From: Arthrobacter sp. zg-Y820
GTDB lineage: Bacteria > Actinomycetota > Actinomycetes > Actinomycetales > Micrococcaceae
Direction: 5' to 3'
Length of the DNA stretch: 64,000 bases
Assembly (NCBI RefSeq): GCF_030142155.1
Contig: NZ_CP126247.1
Span: 1,674,001-1,738,000 of the forward strand
Shown: piece by piece, positions 1-8,602 of the stretch
Layout of the letters: each line of letters opens with the position of its first letter
Numbering within the stretch: position 1 is the stretch's first letter
The notes under the pieces: model-generated
Databases searched by the model: none
Told to the model about the DNA's origin: nothing
The model's input: the letters and a program-made list of their open reading frames with translations, nothing else
Translations under genes and position numbers: made by a program

Positions 1-150
1 GTATTGCCGTTCCCCGAGCAGGTACATGGTCATGGGAAGAAACCACACTGCAGCCGTCAGGTTAAAGGTGATGAGCGCGCTTCGTATCTGTTCCTTCCAC
101 GCACCCGCCGAGATGGCAGAAAGTGCTCGTCTCAGCGCTGAGAAGGGCAC
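1..150 (-). CDS. possible 5' part of a membrane protein gene running off the left edge
   Basis: On the minus strand a frame stays open from a GTG at 150 to the window edge (50 codons). It contains a hydrophobic stretch (LITFNLTAAVWFLPMTMYLL) that looks like a membrane segment. There is no convincing ribosome binding site before the GTG, and part of the frame lies in a long inverted repeat (109-164), so the true start is uncertain. The product is not recognised. It could be chance, but the hydrophobic pattern makes a partial membrane protein plausible. Confidence 0.3.
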   Translation of the reverse strand, partial: MPFSALRRALSAISAGAWKEQIRSALITFNLTAAVWFLPMTMYLLGERQY

Positions 151-164
151 TTTCTGCCATCTCG
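109..164. repeat. long perfect inverted repeat (18-bp arms)
   Basis: The arms 109-126 (CGAGATGGCAGAAAGTGC) and 147-164 are exact reverse complements. The 20-nt loop itself contains a 12-bp palindrome (CTCAGCGCTGAG). No T tract follows on either strand, so it is not a standard rho-independent terminator. It lies just downstream of the TIGR03085 gene and could be a 3'-end stabiliser or a dispersed extragenic palindrome. No second copy was noticed in this window. Confidence 0.7.
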
Positions 165-197
165 CTTGGGGGAGAGGAGAGGAGGGGGAGCAAAACC

Positions 198-842
198 CTA
201 AAGCCCGATATCGGCACTCTCCAGCAGAGCGACGGCGTCGGGCTGGCCCTCGAACATCACCAGGGCCTGCTTGGTGCGGCCGTGGGCGTGCATCAGCAGC
301 TCACCCGGCTCGCCGATAATCGCCACTGAGACCGGAGCGCGTTTGGCCACATGCCGGGGACCGTCGGGCCGGACCAGGACAATGCCCAGATCCACACCCC
401 GGTACAGGAGCGCGGCGCGCTTGATCAGGTCCGCCCACAGGGCATCGGAATAATCGGCGTCCAGGGCGCGCGGAGCCCAGCGGTCACCGGCGCGGCGCAC
501 GTCTTCGGTGTGGACGAAGTACTCAACCAGGTTGGCGCTGTTGTCCAGGGCCTTCATGTGCATGGGGGACAGGCGCGGCGGACCGGAACGGAAGGCCCGA
601 ACCAGCTTGGCATAACCCTCAACGGTGGACGCCTTGGCGGCGGTCTCCTCCATGGCCTTGTCCGTCTTGGCGGCGAAGGGCTTCAGGAAGAAACCCAGGG
701 CGGCGGCCGGGCGGTGCTCCCGCAAATAGAGGTGGGCTGCCAGGTCTTTGGTCAGCCAACCTTCGCACAAAGTGGGTGCTTGAGGACCGGCCGCAAGCAA
801 CGTTTCGGCCAGGACTTCACGGGAGGGTTGTACAAATCGCAT
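198..842 (-). CDS. TIGR03085 family metal-binding protein
   Basis: This 214-residue protein matches the actinobacterial TIGR03085 family, part of the DinB/maleylpyruvate isomerase-like helical-bundle superfamily. The N-terminal part (SREVLAETLLAAGPQAPTLC, then EGWLTKDLAAHLYLREHRP) is typical of the family and carries the histidines expected to bind metal. The start was placed at the ATG at 842, which gives the family N-terminus MRFV; an upstream in-frame ATG at 860 would add six residues. The enzymatic role of the family is not established; a mycothiol-linked reaction is sometimes proposed. It is divergent from hisI. Confidence 0.85.
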   Translation of the reverse strand: MRFVQPSREVLAETLLAAGPQAPTLCEGWLTKDLAAHLYLREHRPAAALGFFLKPFAAKTDKAMEETAAKASTVEGYAKLVRAFRSGPPRLSPMHMKALDNSANLVEYFVHTEDVRRAGDRWAPRALDADYSDALWADLIKRAALLYRGVDLGIVLVRPDGPRHVAKRAPVSVAIIGEPGELLMHAHGRTKQALVMFEGQPDAVALLESADIGL

Positions 843-918
843 CACTGCTGAAACTAGCACGTTAAGCGTCTTTTGGCGCGGGTGACGGGCACAGGGAATG
901 CCCCACAGCCAAACGCAC

Positions 919-931
919 TAGAATCGATGGG
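919..931 (+). promoter_or_regulatory. likely -10 box of a leaderless hisI transcript
   Basis: TAGAAT at 919-924 fits the TANNNT actinobacterial -10 pattern and is followed by 7 nt and then the ATG of hisI. No ribosome binding site is present in between. This spacing would start transcription at the A of the start codon. Confidence 0.5.
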
Positions 932-1390
932 ATGGCTTCCCTAATCTCTCCCCCCGAATTCCCGCAGGCACCCGGCCTGGATCCCGCGATTTCCGCCGCC
1001 CTGAAGCGCGACGACGCCGGGCTGGTGGCCGCCGTCGTCCAGCAGCACGACACCGGCGAGGTGCTGATGCTCGGCTGGATGGACGACGAAGCGCTGCACC
1101 GGACCCTGACGACGGGACGGGTGACTTTCTGGTCCCGTTCCCGGCAGGAATACTGGCGCAAGGGGGACACCTCCGGCCACGTCCAGTGGGTCAAGTCGGT
1201 GGCGCTGGACTGCGACGGCGATGCCCTGCTGGTCCGCGTGGACCAGGTCGGCGCAGCCTGCCACACCGGAACCCGCACCTGCTTTGAGGGCCGCGACCTT
1301 CCGGTCCTGGCCCCCACTGAATCCCAGAGCACGGAATCCCAGAGCACCGACGCTGGAATTCGCCAAGGCACCACGGACCCGGAGAACTAG
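932..1390 (+). CDS. hisI: phosphoribosyl-AMP cyclohydrolase
   Basis: HisI opens the adenine ring of phosphoribosyl-AMP, the third step of histidine synthesis, in the cytoplasm. The 152-residue protein carries the family signatures in order: [31 protein letters not shown], the metal-binding DCDGDALL and the cysteine-containing CHTGTRTCF. The C-terminal tail after the domain is low complexity with a short tandem repeat (ESQST twice). It is a stand-alone HisI without a HisE domain, as usual in actinobacteria. The gene lies 73 bp upstream of trpE, so read-through into the tryptophan genes is likely. Translation probably starts on a leaderless mRNA. Confidence 0.96.
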   Translation: MASLISPPEFPQAPGLDPAISAALKRDDAGLVAAVVQQHDTGEVLMLGWMDDEALHRTLTTGRVTFWSRSRQEYWRKGDTSGHVQWVKSVALDCDGDALLVRVDQVGAACHTGTRTCFEGRDLPVLAPTESQSTESQSTDAGIRQGTTDPEN

Positions 1391-1463
1391 CCCGGAATTC
1401 CGCGCCGCCATCCACACGTAGCCAGCCCCGCGCTGGAGCGCTGACCGGAAAGAAACCAGACAC

Positions 1464-3083
1464 ATGCAGGATCTTGGAGTTATCCGTCCCGGCCTCGAGG
1501 AATTCCGGGCACTGGCAGCCGAACACCGGGTGGTGCCTGTGCACGTGAGCGTGCTGGCCGACGCCCACACGCCGATCGGCATTTACCGCAAGCTCACCGC
1601 GGGCGCCCCGGGAACCTTCCTGATGGAATCCGCGGCCGCCGGCGGCGTCTGGTCCCGGTACTCCTTCATCGGCGCCTCCTCCCGGGCCACCCTGACCACG
1701 CACGACGGCGAGACCCACTGGCTGGGCGAACCGCCGGCCGGAGTGCCGCTGGACGGAAACCCCGTTGAGGCGATGGCCCGCACCATCGAACTGCTGCAGA
1801 CCGAGCGGCTGGACGGCGTACCGCCGTTCACCTCCGGGCTGGTGGGCTTTGTCGGCTGGGAAACCGTGCGCCGCTGGGAGAAACTGCCCAACCCGCCCGT
1901 GGATGACCTGGACCTGCCGGAACTGGCCATGAACCTGGTCTCGGACATGGCGGTCCATGACAATTCCAACGGCACGGTGATGCTGGTGGCCAACGCCATC
2001 AACTTCGACGGCTCCAATGAGCGCGTGGACGAGGCCTGGCACGACGCCGTGGCCCGCGTGAACTCAATGCTGCAGCGTCTGGCCGAACCCACGCCGCAGC
2101 CGGTCTCGGTGCTGCGCGGCGGCACCGTTGACCTGTCCACGCTGACCGGCGGCGTCAAGGAATCCTGGCCCAAGCCGGAGTACACGAAGGCCGTGCAGCG
2201 CGGCAAGGAAGCCATCGTGGACGGCGAGGTCTTCCAGGTGGTCATCTCTCGCCGGTTCGAAATGGACTGCGGCGCCTCGCCGCTGGACGTCTACCGGGTC
2301 CTGCGCAACACCAACCCGAGCCCGTACATGTACCTGTTCAACTTCGAGGACTCCCGCGGCAACCCGTTCGCCGTCGTCGGCTCCTCGCCGGAAGCGCTGG
2401 TGACCGTTACCGGCAGCGAAGTGATCACGCATCCGATCGCCGGATCCCGGCCGCGCGGCAAGGGCGCCGAAGCGGACCGCGCGCTGGCCGAGGAGCTGCT
2501 CGCGGACGAGAAGGAGCGCGCCGAGCACCTGATGCTGGTGGACCTGGCCCGCAACGACCTCTCCAAGGTCTGCCGCCCCGGCAGCGTTGACGTCACCCAG
2601 TTCATGGAAGTGGAGCGGTTCAGCCACATCATGCACCTGGTCTCCACGGTGGTGGGTGAACTCTCGCCGCAGCGCAGCGCCTACGACGTCCTGGCCGCCA
2701 CGTTCCCGGCCGGAACCCTTTCCGGCGCCCCCAAGCCGCGCGCCCTGCGCCTGCTGGACGAGCTGGAGCCGCACCGCCGGGGCATCTACGGCGGAGTTGT
2801 CGGCTATCTCGACTTCGCCGGAGACATGGACATGGCGATCGCCATCCGGTCGGCGCTGCTGCGGGACGGCAAGGCCTTTGTGCAGGCAGGCGGCGGGATC
2901 GTCGCGGATTCGGACCTCGAAGCCGAAGCCCAGGAAACGGTCAACAAGGCGGCGGCACCGCTGCGCGCAGCCCTGATCGCCGGCAGCCTGGACACCGTCG
3001 CCGGCGAGCCGCCCGCCACTTCCTTCTCACGGCAGCCCCAGTCTTCAACCCAGCCCCAGTCTTCAACCCAGCCCAATCGCTAA
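1464..3083 (+). CDS. trpE: anthranilate synthase component I
   Basis: TrpE (539 aa) converts chorismate to anthranilate with ammonia supplied by a TrpG subunit, the committed step of tryptophan synthesis. The N-terminal half has the regulatory fold (LMESAAAGGVWSRYSFIG). The C-terminal chorismate-binding half has QVVISRRFE, the ITHPIAGSRPRG signature, DLARNDLSKV, TFPAGTLSGAPKPRA and the final FVQAGGGIVADSD. A GGAAAG-type ribosome site precedes the ATG. No trpG or trpD is nearby, so the partner subunit is encoded elsewhere. The last residues are a low-complexity repeat (QPQSST twice) produced by an 18-bp tandem duplication. No leader peptide or T-box was seen upstream. Confidence 0.97.
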   Translation: MQDLGVIRPGLEEFRALAAEHRVVPVHVSVLADAHTPIGIYRKLTAGAPGTFLMESAAAGGVWSRYSFIGASSRATLTTHDGETHWLGEPPAGVPLDGNPVEAMARTIELLQTERLDGVPPFTSGLVGFVGWETVRRWEKLPNPPVDDLDLPELAMNLVSDMAVHDNSNGTVMLVANAINFDGSNERVDEAWHDAVARVNSMLQRLAEPTPQPVSVLRGGTVDLSTLTGGVKESWPKPEYTKAVQRGKEAIVDGEVFQVVISRRFEMDCGASPLDVYRVLRNTNPSPYMYLFNFEDSRGNPFAVVGSSPEALVTVTGSEVITHPIAGSRPRGKGAEADRALAEELLADEKERAEHLMLVDLARNDLSKVCRPGSVDVTQFMEVERFSHIMHLVSTVVGELSPQRSAYDVLAATFPAGTLSGAPKPRALRLLDELEPHRRGIYGGVVGYLDFAGDMDMAIAIRSALLRDGKAFVQAGGGIVADSDLEAEAQETVNKAAAPLRAALIAGSLDTVAGEPPATSFSRQPQSSTQPQSSTQPNR

Positions 3084-3102
3084 TGCAGCCCAATCGCTAA
3101 TG
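3033..3102 (+). repeat. two adjacent short tandem duplications at the trpE 3' end
   Basis: An 18-bp unit is present twice (3033-3050 and 3051-3068), followed at once by a 17-bp unit present twice (3069-3085 and 3086-3102, CAGCCCAATCGCTAATG). The trpE stop codon lies in the first 17-bp copy. This looks like recent replication slippage affecting only the tail of TrpE. Confidence 0.85.
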
Positions 3103-3134
3103 CAGCACCAACACCCAGAGCAGGAAGTACAGCA

Positions 3135-3833
3135 GTGAGCACACCCATGAAGAGGTGGCAGCGCAAGGGAACCGTCATCATGGCGGCGGTGCTCTTCGGC
3201 ATCGCAGCCTTTGCCACCACCACGCGCACCTGGCTGAACGTGCAGTTGCCGCGGACGGCCGTCCAGACCCCGGACCTGGCCGTTTCCGGTTCTGACGCCG
3301 CCACCGCCGTGACGGCGTTCGCCGTCGTGGCGATCACGGCCGGGCTGGCCGCCTCCATCGCCGGTCCCATCGCCCGCTGGATCGTCAGCGTCATCCTGCT
3401 GGTCTCCGGCGTGGGCGTGGCCGTCGCCAGCTACACAGTGATCAGCGATCCCGAACAGGGCGCCGCCGGCGCCATCGGCCAGGCGATCGGCGTCAGCGGC
3501 GGCGACGGCACCGTTGTCACGCTGACCGCGCTGCCCTGGGCCGCACTGGTCTGCGGAATCCTGATCGCCCTCACCGGCATCTGGCTCGCCATCGCCAGCC
3601 GCGGCTGGAAGTCCTCCCGCCGCTATGCGCCCGCTCCGGCGCCGGCGGCGGACGAGGCCTCGGCAGCCAACTTGCCCGGCACGACGACGGCTGGAGCCGC
3701 CACTCCGTCCGGCGGCTCCAGCCCCGCCAACCCTTCGAACCCCTCCGGCGCCGCGGCGGGGCAGGAACCGGTTGACGAGATCGACAGCTGGGACCGGCTG
3801 ACCCGCGGGGACGACCCCACCAACTACCGCTGA
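3135..3833 (+). CDS. Trp biosynthesis-associated membrane protein
   Basis: This 232-residue protein belongs to the actinobacterial family found inside tryptophan operons (Trp_oprn_chp, PF09534). It shows about four membrane segments: one after the short N-terminus (GTVIMAAVLFGIAAFA), a pair near residues 55-100 and one near 130-155 (LPWAALVCGILIALTGIWLA). A Pro/Ala/Ser/Gly-rich C-terminal tail ends in DEIDSWDRLTRGDDPTNYR, typical of the family. The GTG start has an AGGAAG ribosome site. Its position between trpE and trpC suggests a role linked to tryptophan synthesis or transport, but the function is not known. Confidence 0.88.
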   Translation: MSTPMKRWQRKGTVIMAAVLFGIAAFATTTRTWLNVQLPRTAVQTPDLAVSGSDAATAVTAFAVVAITAGLAASIAGPIARWIVSVILLVSGVGVAVASYTVISDPEQGAAGAIGQAIGVSGGDGTVVTLTALPWAALVCGILIALTGIWLAIASRGWKSSRRYAPAPAPAADEASAANLPGTTTAGAATPSGGSSPANPSNPSGAAAGQEPVDEIDSWDRLTRGDDPTNYR

Positions 3834-3943
3834 CCCCGGGCCGGGCCGGCGGATCCCGGAACCGGCCGACCCGGGCGCAATGTGAAAGAGTTTCCGCCAG
3901 TCAATGGCAGAATGGAAACAGATTCGTTTAGAGGAGAATTATC

Positions 3944-4237
3944 ATGGGCGCAAACGCCACTGACAGCAACGTTGACATCAAGCCGGAAAACTCGGCCCAG
4001 AGCCACGCCAGCATCCACGATGAGACCATCGGCCACGGCAATACCCCTGCCGCCTGGACCTGCGTCCTGATCATGATCGTCGGCGCCGGAATCTCCAGCT
4101 TCGGCTACATCATTGCCAGCGTGCTGTGGTTCTGCATCGGCCTGGGCGTCATCGCCGTTGGCCTGCTCGTCGGCTTCATCATGCGGAAGGCCGGCTACGG
4201 CGTAGGCGGCTCGAAGCTCTCCAACAACGGTCACTAA
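3944..4237 (+). CDS. HGxxPAAW family membrane protein
   Basis: A 97-residue protein with the family-defining motif HGNTPAAW (about residues 31-38) just before two membrane segments (residues about 40-60 and 65-85). It has a strong ribosome site (GAGGAG) before the ATG. Members of this family sit between trpE and trpC in many Micrococcaceae, and this one ends directly at the trpC start codon (TAA then GTG), which implies translational coupling. The function is unknown. Confidence 0.88.
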   Translation: MGANATDSNVDIKPENSAQSHASIHDETIGHGNTPAAWTCVLIMIVGAGISSFGYIIASVLWFCIGLGVIAVGLLVGFIMRKAGYGVGGSKLSNNGH

Positions 4238-5068
4238 GTGAGCGTTCTGGACGACATCGTCGCCGGCGTTGCCGAGGATCTCGAGGCACGCCGGCGCACG
4301 GTTCCGCTGGAGCAGATGCAGGAGCGCGCCCGTGCGGCAGCTCCCGCCCTGGACGCATTCGCCGCGCTGGGCGGGAACGACTCTGCGCGCAGCGAACTGC
4401 ACGTCATCGCCGAGGTCAAGCGCAGCAGCCCCTCCAAGGGCGCGCTGGCCGCGATCACTGATCCGGCCTCGCTGGCCGCCAGCTACGAAGCCGGCGGGGC
4501 AGCGGTGATCAGCGTGCTCACCGAGCAGCGCCGCTTCGGCGGTTCCCTCGCAGACTTCGACGCCGTCCGGTCGGCCGTGAACATTCCGCTGCTGCGCAAG
4601 GACTTCACGGTTGATGAATACCAGATCTGGGAGGCGCGGGCGCACGGCGCCGACCTGGTGCTGCTGATCGTCGCCGCCCTGGACGATGCCCGGCTGAAGA
4701 CTTTCCTGGCGCTCACCCATGACCTGGGCATGAACGCCCTCGTGGAAACGCACACGGCCGAGGAAATCGAGCGTGCCGTGGCCGTTGGCGCCAAAATCAT
4801 CGGCGTGAACGTGCGCAACCTGAAAACCCTTGACGTTGACCGTTCGGTCTTCGCGGCGCTGGCGGGCAGCATCCCCGCCGCCGCCGTCGTCGTCGCCGAA
4901 TCGGGTGTGCGGGACGCGGCCGACGTCGTGCACTACGCCTCGGAGGGCGCCAACGCCGTCCTCGTGGGCGAAGCCCTCGTGCGGCACAACAATCCCGCCG
5001 CCACCATCGCCGAGTTCACCCGGACCGGCCGGGACGCGCTGGCCGCCCGCGTGCACGGCAAAGGCTGA
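4238..5068 (+). CDS. trpC: indole-3-glycerol phosphate synthase
   Basis: TrpC (276 aa) closes the indole ring, converting carboxyphenylamino-deoxyribulose phosphate to indole-3-glycerol phosphate. Visible signatures are [14 protein letters not shown] with the catalytic lysine, [33 protein letters not shown] and [12 protein letters not shown]. It is a monofunctional TrpC; the TrpF step is done in many actinobacteria by the bifunctional PriA (HisA) enzyme, which is not in this window. The GTG start follows the previous stop codon without a gap. Confidence 0.97.
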   Translation: MSVLDDIVAGVAEDLEARRRTVPLEQMQERARAAAPALDAFAALGGNDSARSELHVIAEVKRSSPSKGALAAITDPASLAASYEAGGAAVISVLTEQRRFGGSLADFDAVRSAVNIPLLRKDFTVDEYQIWEARAHGADLVLLIVAALDDARLKTFLALTHDLGMNALVETHTAEEIERAVAVGAKIIGVNVRNLKTLDVDRSVFAALAGSIPAAAVVVAESGVRDAADVVHYASEGANAVLVGEALVRHNNPAATIAEFTRTGRDALAARVHGKG

Positions 5069-5136
5069 CAAGAACGCAACAATTCCCTGTCCGGACGGCC
5101 CGCCGCCCGGACCAAAGCAGGACAGGAACCAGCCCC

Positions 5137-6549
5137 ATGACCGGGAATCCGGAACAGACGGGTGCGGCTCAGCCCGCACCCGAGTCCACAGACACCTCCA
5201 CCGCGCCGTCGGACGCCGCCCGGCAGGAAGCCGCCGGAGCCGTCACTGAGGAGGTGGCCGACGCGTTCCTGAACACCCACGGTTCGCTGCGCCACGCCCC
5301 CGGACCCTACTTCGGCGAGTACGGCGGACGCTGGATGCCCGAGTCCCTGATTGCGGCGCTGGACGAGCTGGAAGACACCTTCGAAAAGGCCAAGGCCGAT
5401 CCGGAGTTCACCGCCCAGGTGGCTGACCTGAACAAGAACTACTCCGGCCGCCCCTCCCTGCTGACCGAGGCCAAGCGCTTCGCCGAGCACGCCGGCGGCG
5501 TGCGGATCTTCCTCAAGCGCGAAGACCTGAACCACACCGGCTCGCACAAGATCAACAACGTGCTCGGCCAGGCACTGCTGGCCAAGCGCATGGGAAAGAC
5601 CCGCGTGATCGCCGAAACCGGCGCCGGCCAGCACGGCGTGGCCAGCGCCACCGCCGCCGCCCTGCTGGGCCTGGAATGCGTGGTCTACATGGGAGCCGAG
5701 GACTGCCGCCGGCAGGCCCTGAACGTGGCCCGCATGGAGCTGCTCGGCGCCACCGTCATTCCGGTGACCCACGGTTCGCAGACGCTCAAGGACGCCATCA
5801 ACGAGGCGCTGCGCGACTGGGTGGCCAACGTCGATGACACCCACTACCTGCTCGGCACCGCCGCCGGAGCGCATCCGTTCCCGGCCATGGTCCGCTTCTT
5901 CCACGAAGTCATCGGCGAGGAGGCCCGCGCCCAGATGCTGGAGCAGGCCGGCCGGCTGCCCGACGCCGTGTGTGCCTGCATCGGCGGCGGGTCCAACGCG
6001 ATCGGCATCTTCCACGGATTCCTCGACGACCCCGAGGTGAAAATCTTCGGCTTCGAGGCCGGCGGCGACGGCGTCGAAACCGGCCGCCATGCGGCCACCA
6101 TCACGCTGGGACGGCCCGGCGTGCTGCACGGCGCGCGTTCCTACCTGATGCAGGACGAAGACGGCCAGACGGTGGAATCGCACTCGATTTCCGCCGGCCT
6201 GGACTACCCCGGCGTGGGCCCGGAGCACTCCTACCTCTCCGACATCGGCCGGGTCTCCTACGAGCCCATCACCGACACCGAGGCAATGGATGCCTTCCAG
6301 CTGCTCTGCCGCACCGAAGGCATCATCCCGGCCATTGAATCCGCTCACGCGCTGGCCGGCGCCATCAAGGTGGGCCGGCGGCTCGCCGAGGAGGCGAACG
6401 CGGAAGGTCCCGGCGCCTCGGACAAGATCGTGCTGGTGAACCTCTCCGGGCGGGGCGACAAGGACGTGGCGACCGCCGCGGAATGGTTCAACCTGCTGGA
6501 CGAGAAGTCAGCCGAAGCCAAAATCGCCAAAGAGGGGGAACAGCTGTGA
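5137..6549 (+). CDS. trpB: tryptophan synthase beta chain
   Basis: TrpB (470 aa) joins indole and serine with pyridoxal phosphate. The PLP lysine is in [11 protein letters not shown], and [10 protein letters not shown], the phosphate-binding GGGSNAIG and the C-terminal NLSGRGDKD are present. The N-terminal 55 residues before [16 protein letters not shown] are an Ala/Thr/Ser-rich extension longer than in most TrpB proteins, so a later start cannot be excluded, although the ATG has an AGGACAGG-type site upstream. The 3' end overlaps the start of trpA (GTGA), consistent with equal expression of the two subunits. Confidence 0.97.
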   Translation: MTGNPEQTGAAQPAPESTDTSTAPSDAARQEAAGAVTEEVADAFLNTHGSLRHAPGPYFGEYGGRWMPESLIAALDELEDTFEKAKADPEFTAQVADLNKNYSGRPSLLTEAKRFAEHAGGVRIFLKREDLNHTGSHKINNVLGQALLAKRMGKTRVIAETGAGQHGVASATAAALLGLECVVYMGAEDCRRQALNVARMELLGATVIPVTHGSQTLKDAINEALRDWVANVDDTHYLLGTAAGAHPFPAMVRFFHEVIGEEARAQMLEQAGRLPDAVCACIGGGSNAIGIFHGFLDDPEVKIFGFEAGGDGVETGRHAATITLGRPGVLHGARSYLMQDEDGQTVESHSISAGLDYPGVGPEHSYLSDIGRVSYEPITDTEAMDAFQLLCRTEGIIPAIESAHALAGAIKVGRRLAEEANAEGPGASDKIVLVNLSGRGDKDVATAAEWFNLLDEKSAEAKIAKEGEQL

Positions 6550-7379
6550 GCACCGGTGTCCGCAACACGTCCGGATCGGGCAGAAACGCCGCCAGCAAGT
6601 CCGCGGCAGCCATTGACCGGGCCGCCGCAGACGGCCGCGCCGCGCTGATCGGCTACCTGCCGGCCGGCTTCCCGTCGGTGCAGGAAACCATCGACGCCGG
6701 CATCGCCCTGGCCCGAAACGGCGCGGACCTGATTGAGGTCGGCATCCCGTACTCGGACCCGGTGATGGACGGCCACGTCATCCAGGCAGCCACCACCGAG
6801 GCGCTGGGTAACGGTTTCCGCGTCGCCGAGGTGTTCGACGTCGTCGCCGGCATCACTGCCGCCACGGACGCCGCCGTGCTGGTGATGACCTACTGGAATC
6901 CAGTGGTGCGGATGGGCGTGGACGAGTTCTCCCGCCGCCTGGCCGAAGCCGGGGGAGCGGGCCTGATTACACCGGACCTGATCCCCGATGAAGCCTCCGA
7001 ATGGATGGCGGCCTCGGACAAGTACGGCCTGGACCGGGTGTTCCTGGTGGCGCCGTCCTCCACGCCGGACCGCATGAAGAGCACCGTCGCGGCCAGCCGG
7101 GGATTTGTCTACGCGGTGTCCATCATGGGCGTCACCGGTGCCCGCAGCTCGGTGAGCAGCGCGGCCAGGGACGTTGTATCGGCGGCCCGCGCCGCCGGTG
7201 CGCAGCGCGTCTGCGTTGGCCTGGGCGTCTCGAACTCCGGCCATGTCCGGGAAATCGGCGCCTACGCCGACGGCGTGATCGTGGGCACCGCCCTGGTGGC
7301 GGCCCTGCGCGACGGCGGCGTTCCCGCGGTCGCCGACCTCACCCGTGAACTGAGCACCGGAACCCGAAAGAGCAACTAA
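6546..7379 (+). CDS. trpA: tryptophan synthase alpha chain
   Basis: TrpA (277 aa) cleaves indole-3-glycerol phosphate and passes indole to TrpB. The catalytic Glu and Asp are visible in [15 protein letters not shown]; further signatures are the YLPAGFPS loop, [20 protein letters not shown] and [10 protein letters not shown]. The GTG at 6546 overlaps the trpB stop codon by the GTGA arrangement and gives a family-sized protein; an open frame extends upstream to 6483 inside trpB but has no support. The stop overlaps the lgt start (TAATG). Confidence 0.96.
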   Translation: MSTGVRNTSGSGRNAASKSAAAIDRAAADGRAALIGYLPAGFPSVQETIDAGIALARNGADLIEVGIPYSDPVMDGHVIQAATTEALGNGFRVAEVFDVVAGITAATDAAVLVMTYWNPVVRMGVDEFSRRLAEAGGAGLITPDLIPDEASEWMAASDKYGLDRVFLVAPSSTPDRMKSTVAASRGFVYAVSIMGVTGARSSVSSAARDVVSAARAAGAQRVCVGLGVSNSGHVREIGAYADGVIVGTALVAALRDGGVPAVADLTRELSTGTRKSN

Positions 7380-8419
7380 TGAACCTGATGTCCGTGTTGG
7401 TCCCGGCCAGCATTCCCAGCCCGCCCGCGGACTTCAGCAGCTTCTCGCTGGGGCCGCTGACCATCCACGCGTATGCGCTGTGCATCCTGGCCGGCATCGT
7501 CCTGGCCCTGTGGATGACCTCGGTCCGCTGGCGGCGCCGCGGCCTGCCCGAAGAAGCGGTGTGGGACATCGCCATCTGGGCCATTCCGTTCGGCATCATC
7601 GGCGGCCGCCTCTATCACGTCATCTCCTCGCCGGACGCCTACTTCGGCGTCAACGGCGACCTCTCGCTGATTCCGCAGATCTGGCGCGGCGGACTGGGCA
7701 TCTGGGGAGCCGTGGCGCTGGGCGCCGTCGGCGCATGGATCGGCTGCCGGCGCGCCGGCATCAAACTCTCCACGTTCGCCGACGTCGGCGCTCCCGGCCT
7801 GCTGCTCGCGCAGGCCGTGGGCCGCTGGGGCAACTGGTTCAACCAGGAGCTCTTCGGCGCTCCCACCGAGGTGGCCTGGGGGCTGGAAATCGACGCCAAC
7901 AACCCCAACTTCCCGGACGGAACAGCGCCCGGCACCCTCTTCCACCCCACCTTCCTGTACGAGTCGCTCTGGTGCCTGGCCGGCGTCGCCCTGCTGCTGG
8001 CACTGGACAAGCGGTTCCGGCTGCGCGGCGGACGCCTGTTCTGGCTCTACGCCGCCTACTACACGCTGGGCCGGCTCTGGATCGAGATCCTGCGCATCGA
8101 CGACGCTGAAATGATTACGCTTTTTGGCGTCACACAACGGCTGAATGTGTGGACCAGCATCGGCATCTTCGTGTTCTCCGTGGCCATGTTCATTTACCTG
8201 ACTTTCCGCGCCCGTAAAGGCCCGGAGGCCTCGTTCTACCTGCCCGGCCGGGAGCCGGCAGCCGAGGTCGGCGCGGCACCGGCAGGTAACAAGAATGAAA
8301 CGGTGAAGCAAGATCCGGATTCCGGCTCATCAACGGGTTCTCTGCGTGCTAATCTCGCAGAGACAAAAAGCGAGGAGGATAATTCTCGCAAGCCCGGGAC
8401 ACCGGGTACTGCCAAGTAG
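7379..8419 (+). CDS. lgt: prolipoprotein diacylglyceryl transferase
   Basis: Lgt (346 aa) transfers a diacylglyceryl group from phosphatidylglycerol to the lipobox cysteine of prolipoproteins in the membrane. The Lgt signature is clear (GRWGNWFNQELFGAPT), with GIWGAVALGAVGAW and FHPTFLYESLW and about seven membrane segments. The C-terminal 65 residues are a hydrophilic tail (RKGPEASF to the end), common in actinobacterial Lgt. The gene is translationally coupled to trpA, an arrangement conserved in this lineage although lgt has no role in tryptophan synthesis. Confidence 0.96.
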   Translation: MNLMSVLVPASIPSPPADFSSFSLGPLTIHAYALCILAGIVLALWMTSVRWRRRGLPEEAVWDIAIWAIPFGIIGGRLYHVISSPDAYFGVNGDLSLIPQIWRGGLGIWGAVALGAVGAWIGCRRAGIKLSTFADVGAPGLLLAQAVGRWGNWFNQELFGAPTEVAWGLEIDANNPNFPDGTAPGTLFHPTFLYESLWCLAGVALLLALDKRFRLRGGRLFWLYAAYYTLGRLWIEILRIDDAEMITLFGVTQRLNVWTSIGIFVFSVAMFIYLTFRARKGPEASFYLPGREPAAEVGAAPAGNKNETVKQDPDSGSSTGSLRANLAETKSEEDNSRKPGTPGTAK

Positions 8420-8602
8420 CACCTGTCGGGTCACCCTCCCGGCGGTGCTTCTGCCACGTAGTTGTGGCCGTCCGGAAGGGACCACGGGAACAACCCCGGA
8501 CGCCCTTCCGTGTCACTGAACACCGCGGAATATTTGCGCCTTCCGCCGTGGGGCCAGCGTTGTCCCCTCCCACAAGCTCCATCAGGGGGAAGGACTTACC
8601 TC
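8420..8602 (+). promoter_or_regulatory. lgt-gltB intergenic region with a leader hairpin
   Basis: The 183-bp gap before gltB holds an inverted repeat (CGGAAGGG at 8473-8480 and CCCTTCCG at 8503-8510) and a strong ribosome site (GGGGGAAGG) just before the ATG. The gap is large enough for a separate gltB promoter. No known riboswitch was recognised; whether the hairpin is regulatory is inference. Confidence 0.4.

Noticed and set aside
1391..1463. Possible tryptophan attenuator or T-box before trpE
   Set aside because: No run of Trp codons, no T-box core and no competing hairpins were seen in the 73-bp gap.
4933..6348. 471-residue open frame opposite trpB
   Set aside because: Composition is Gly/Val/His/Gln-rich as expected for the reverse of GC-rich coding DNA; trpB explains the region.
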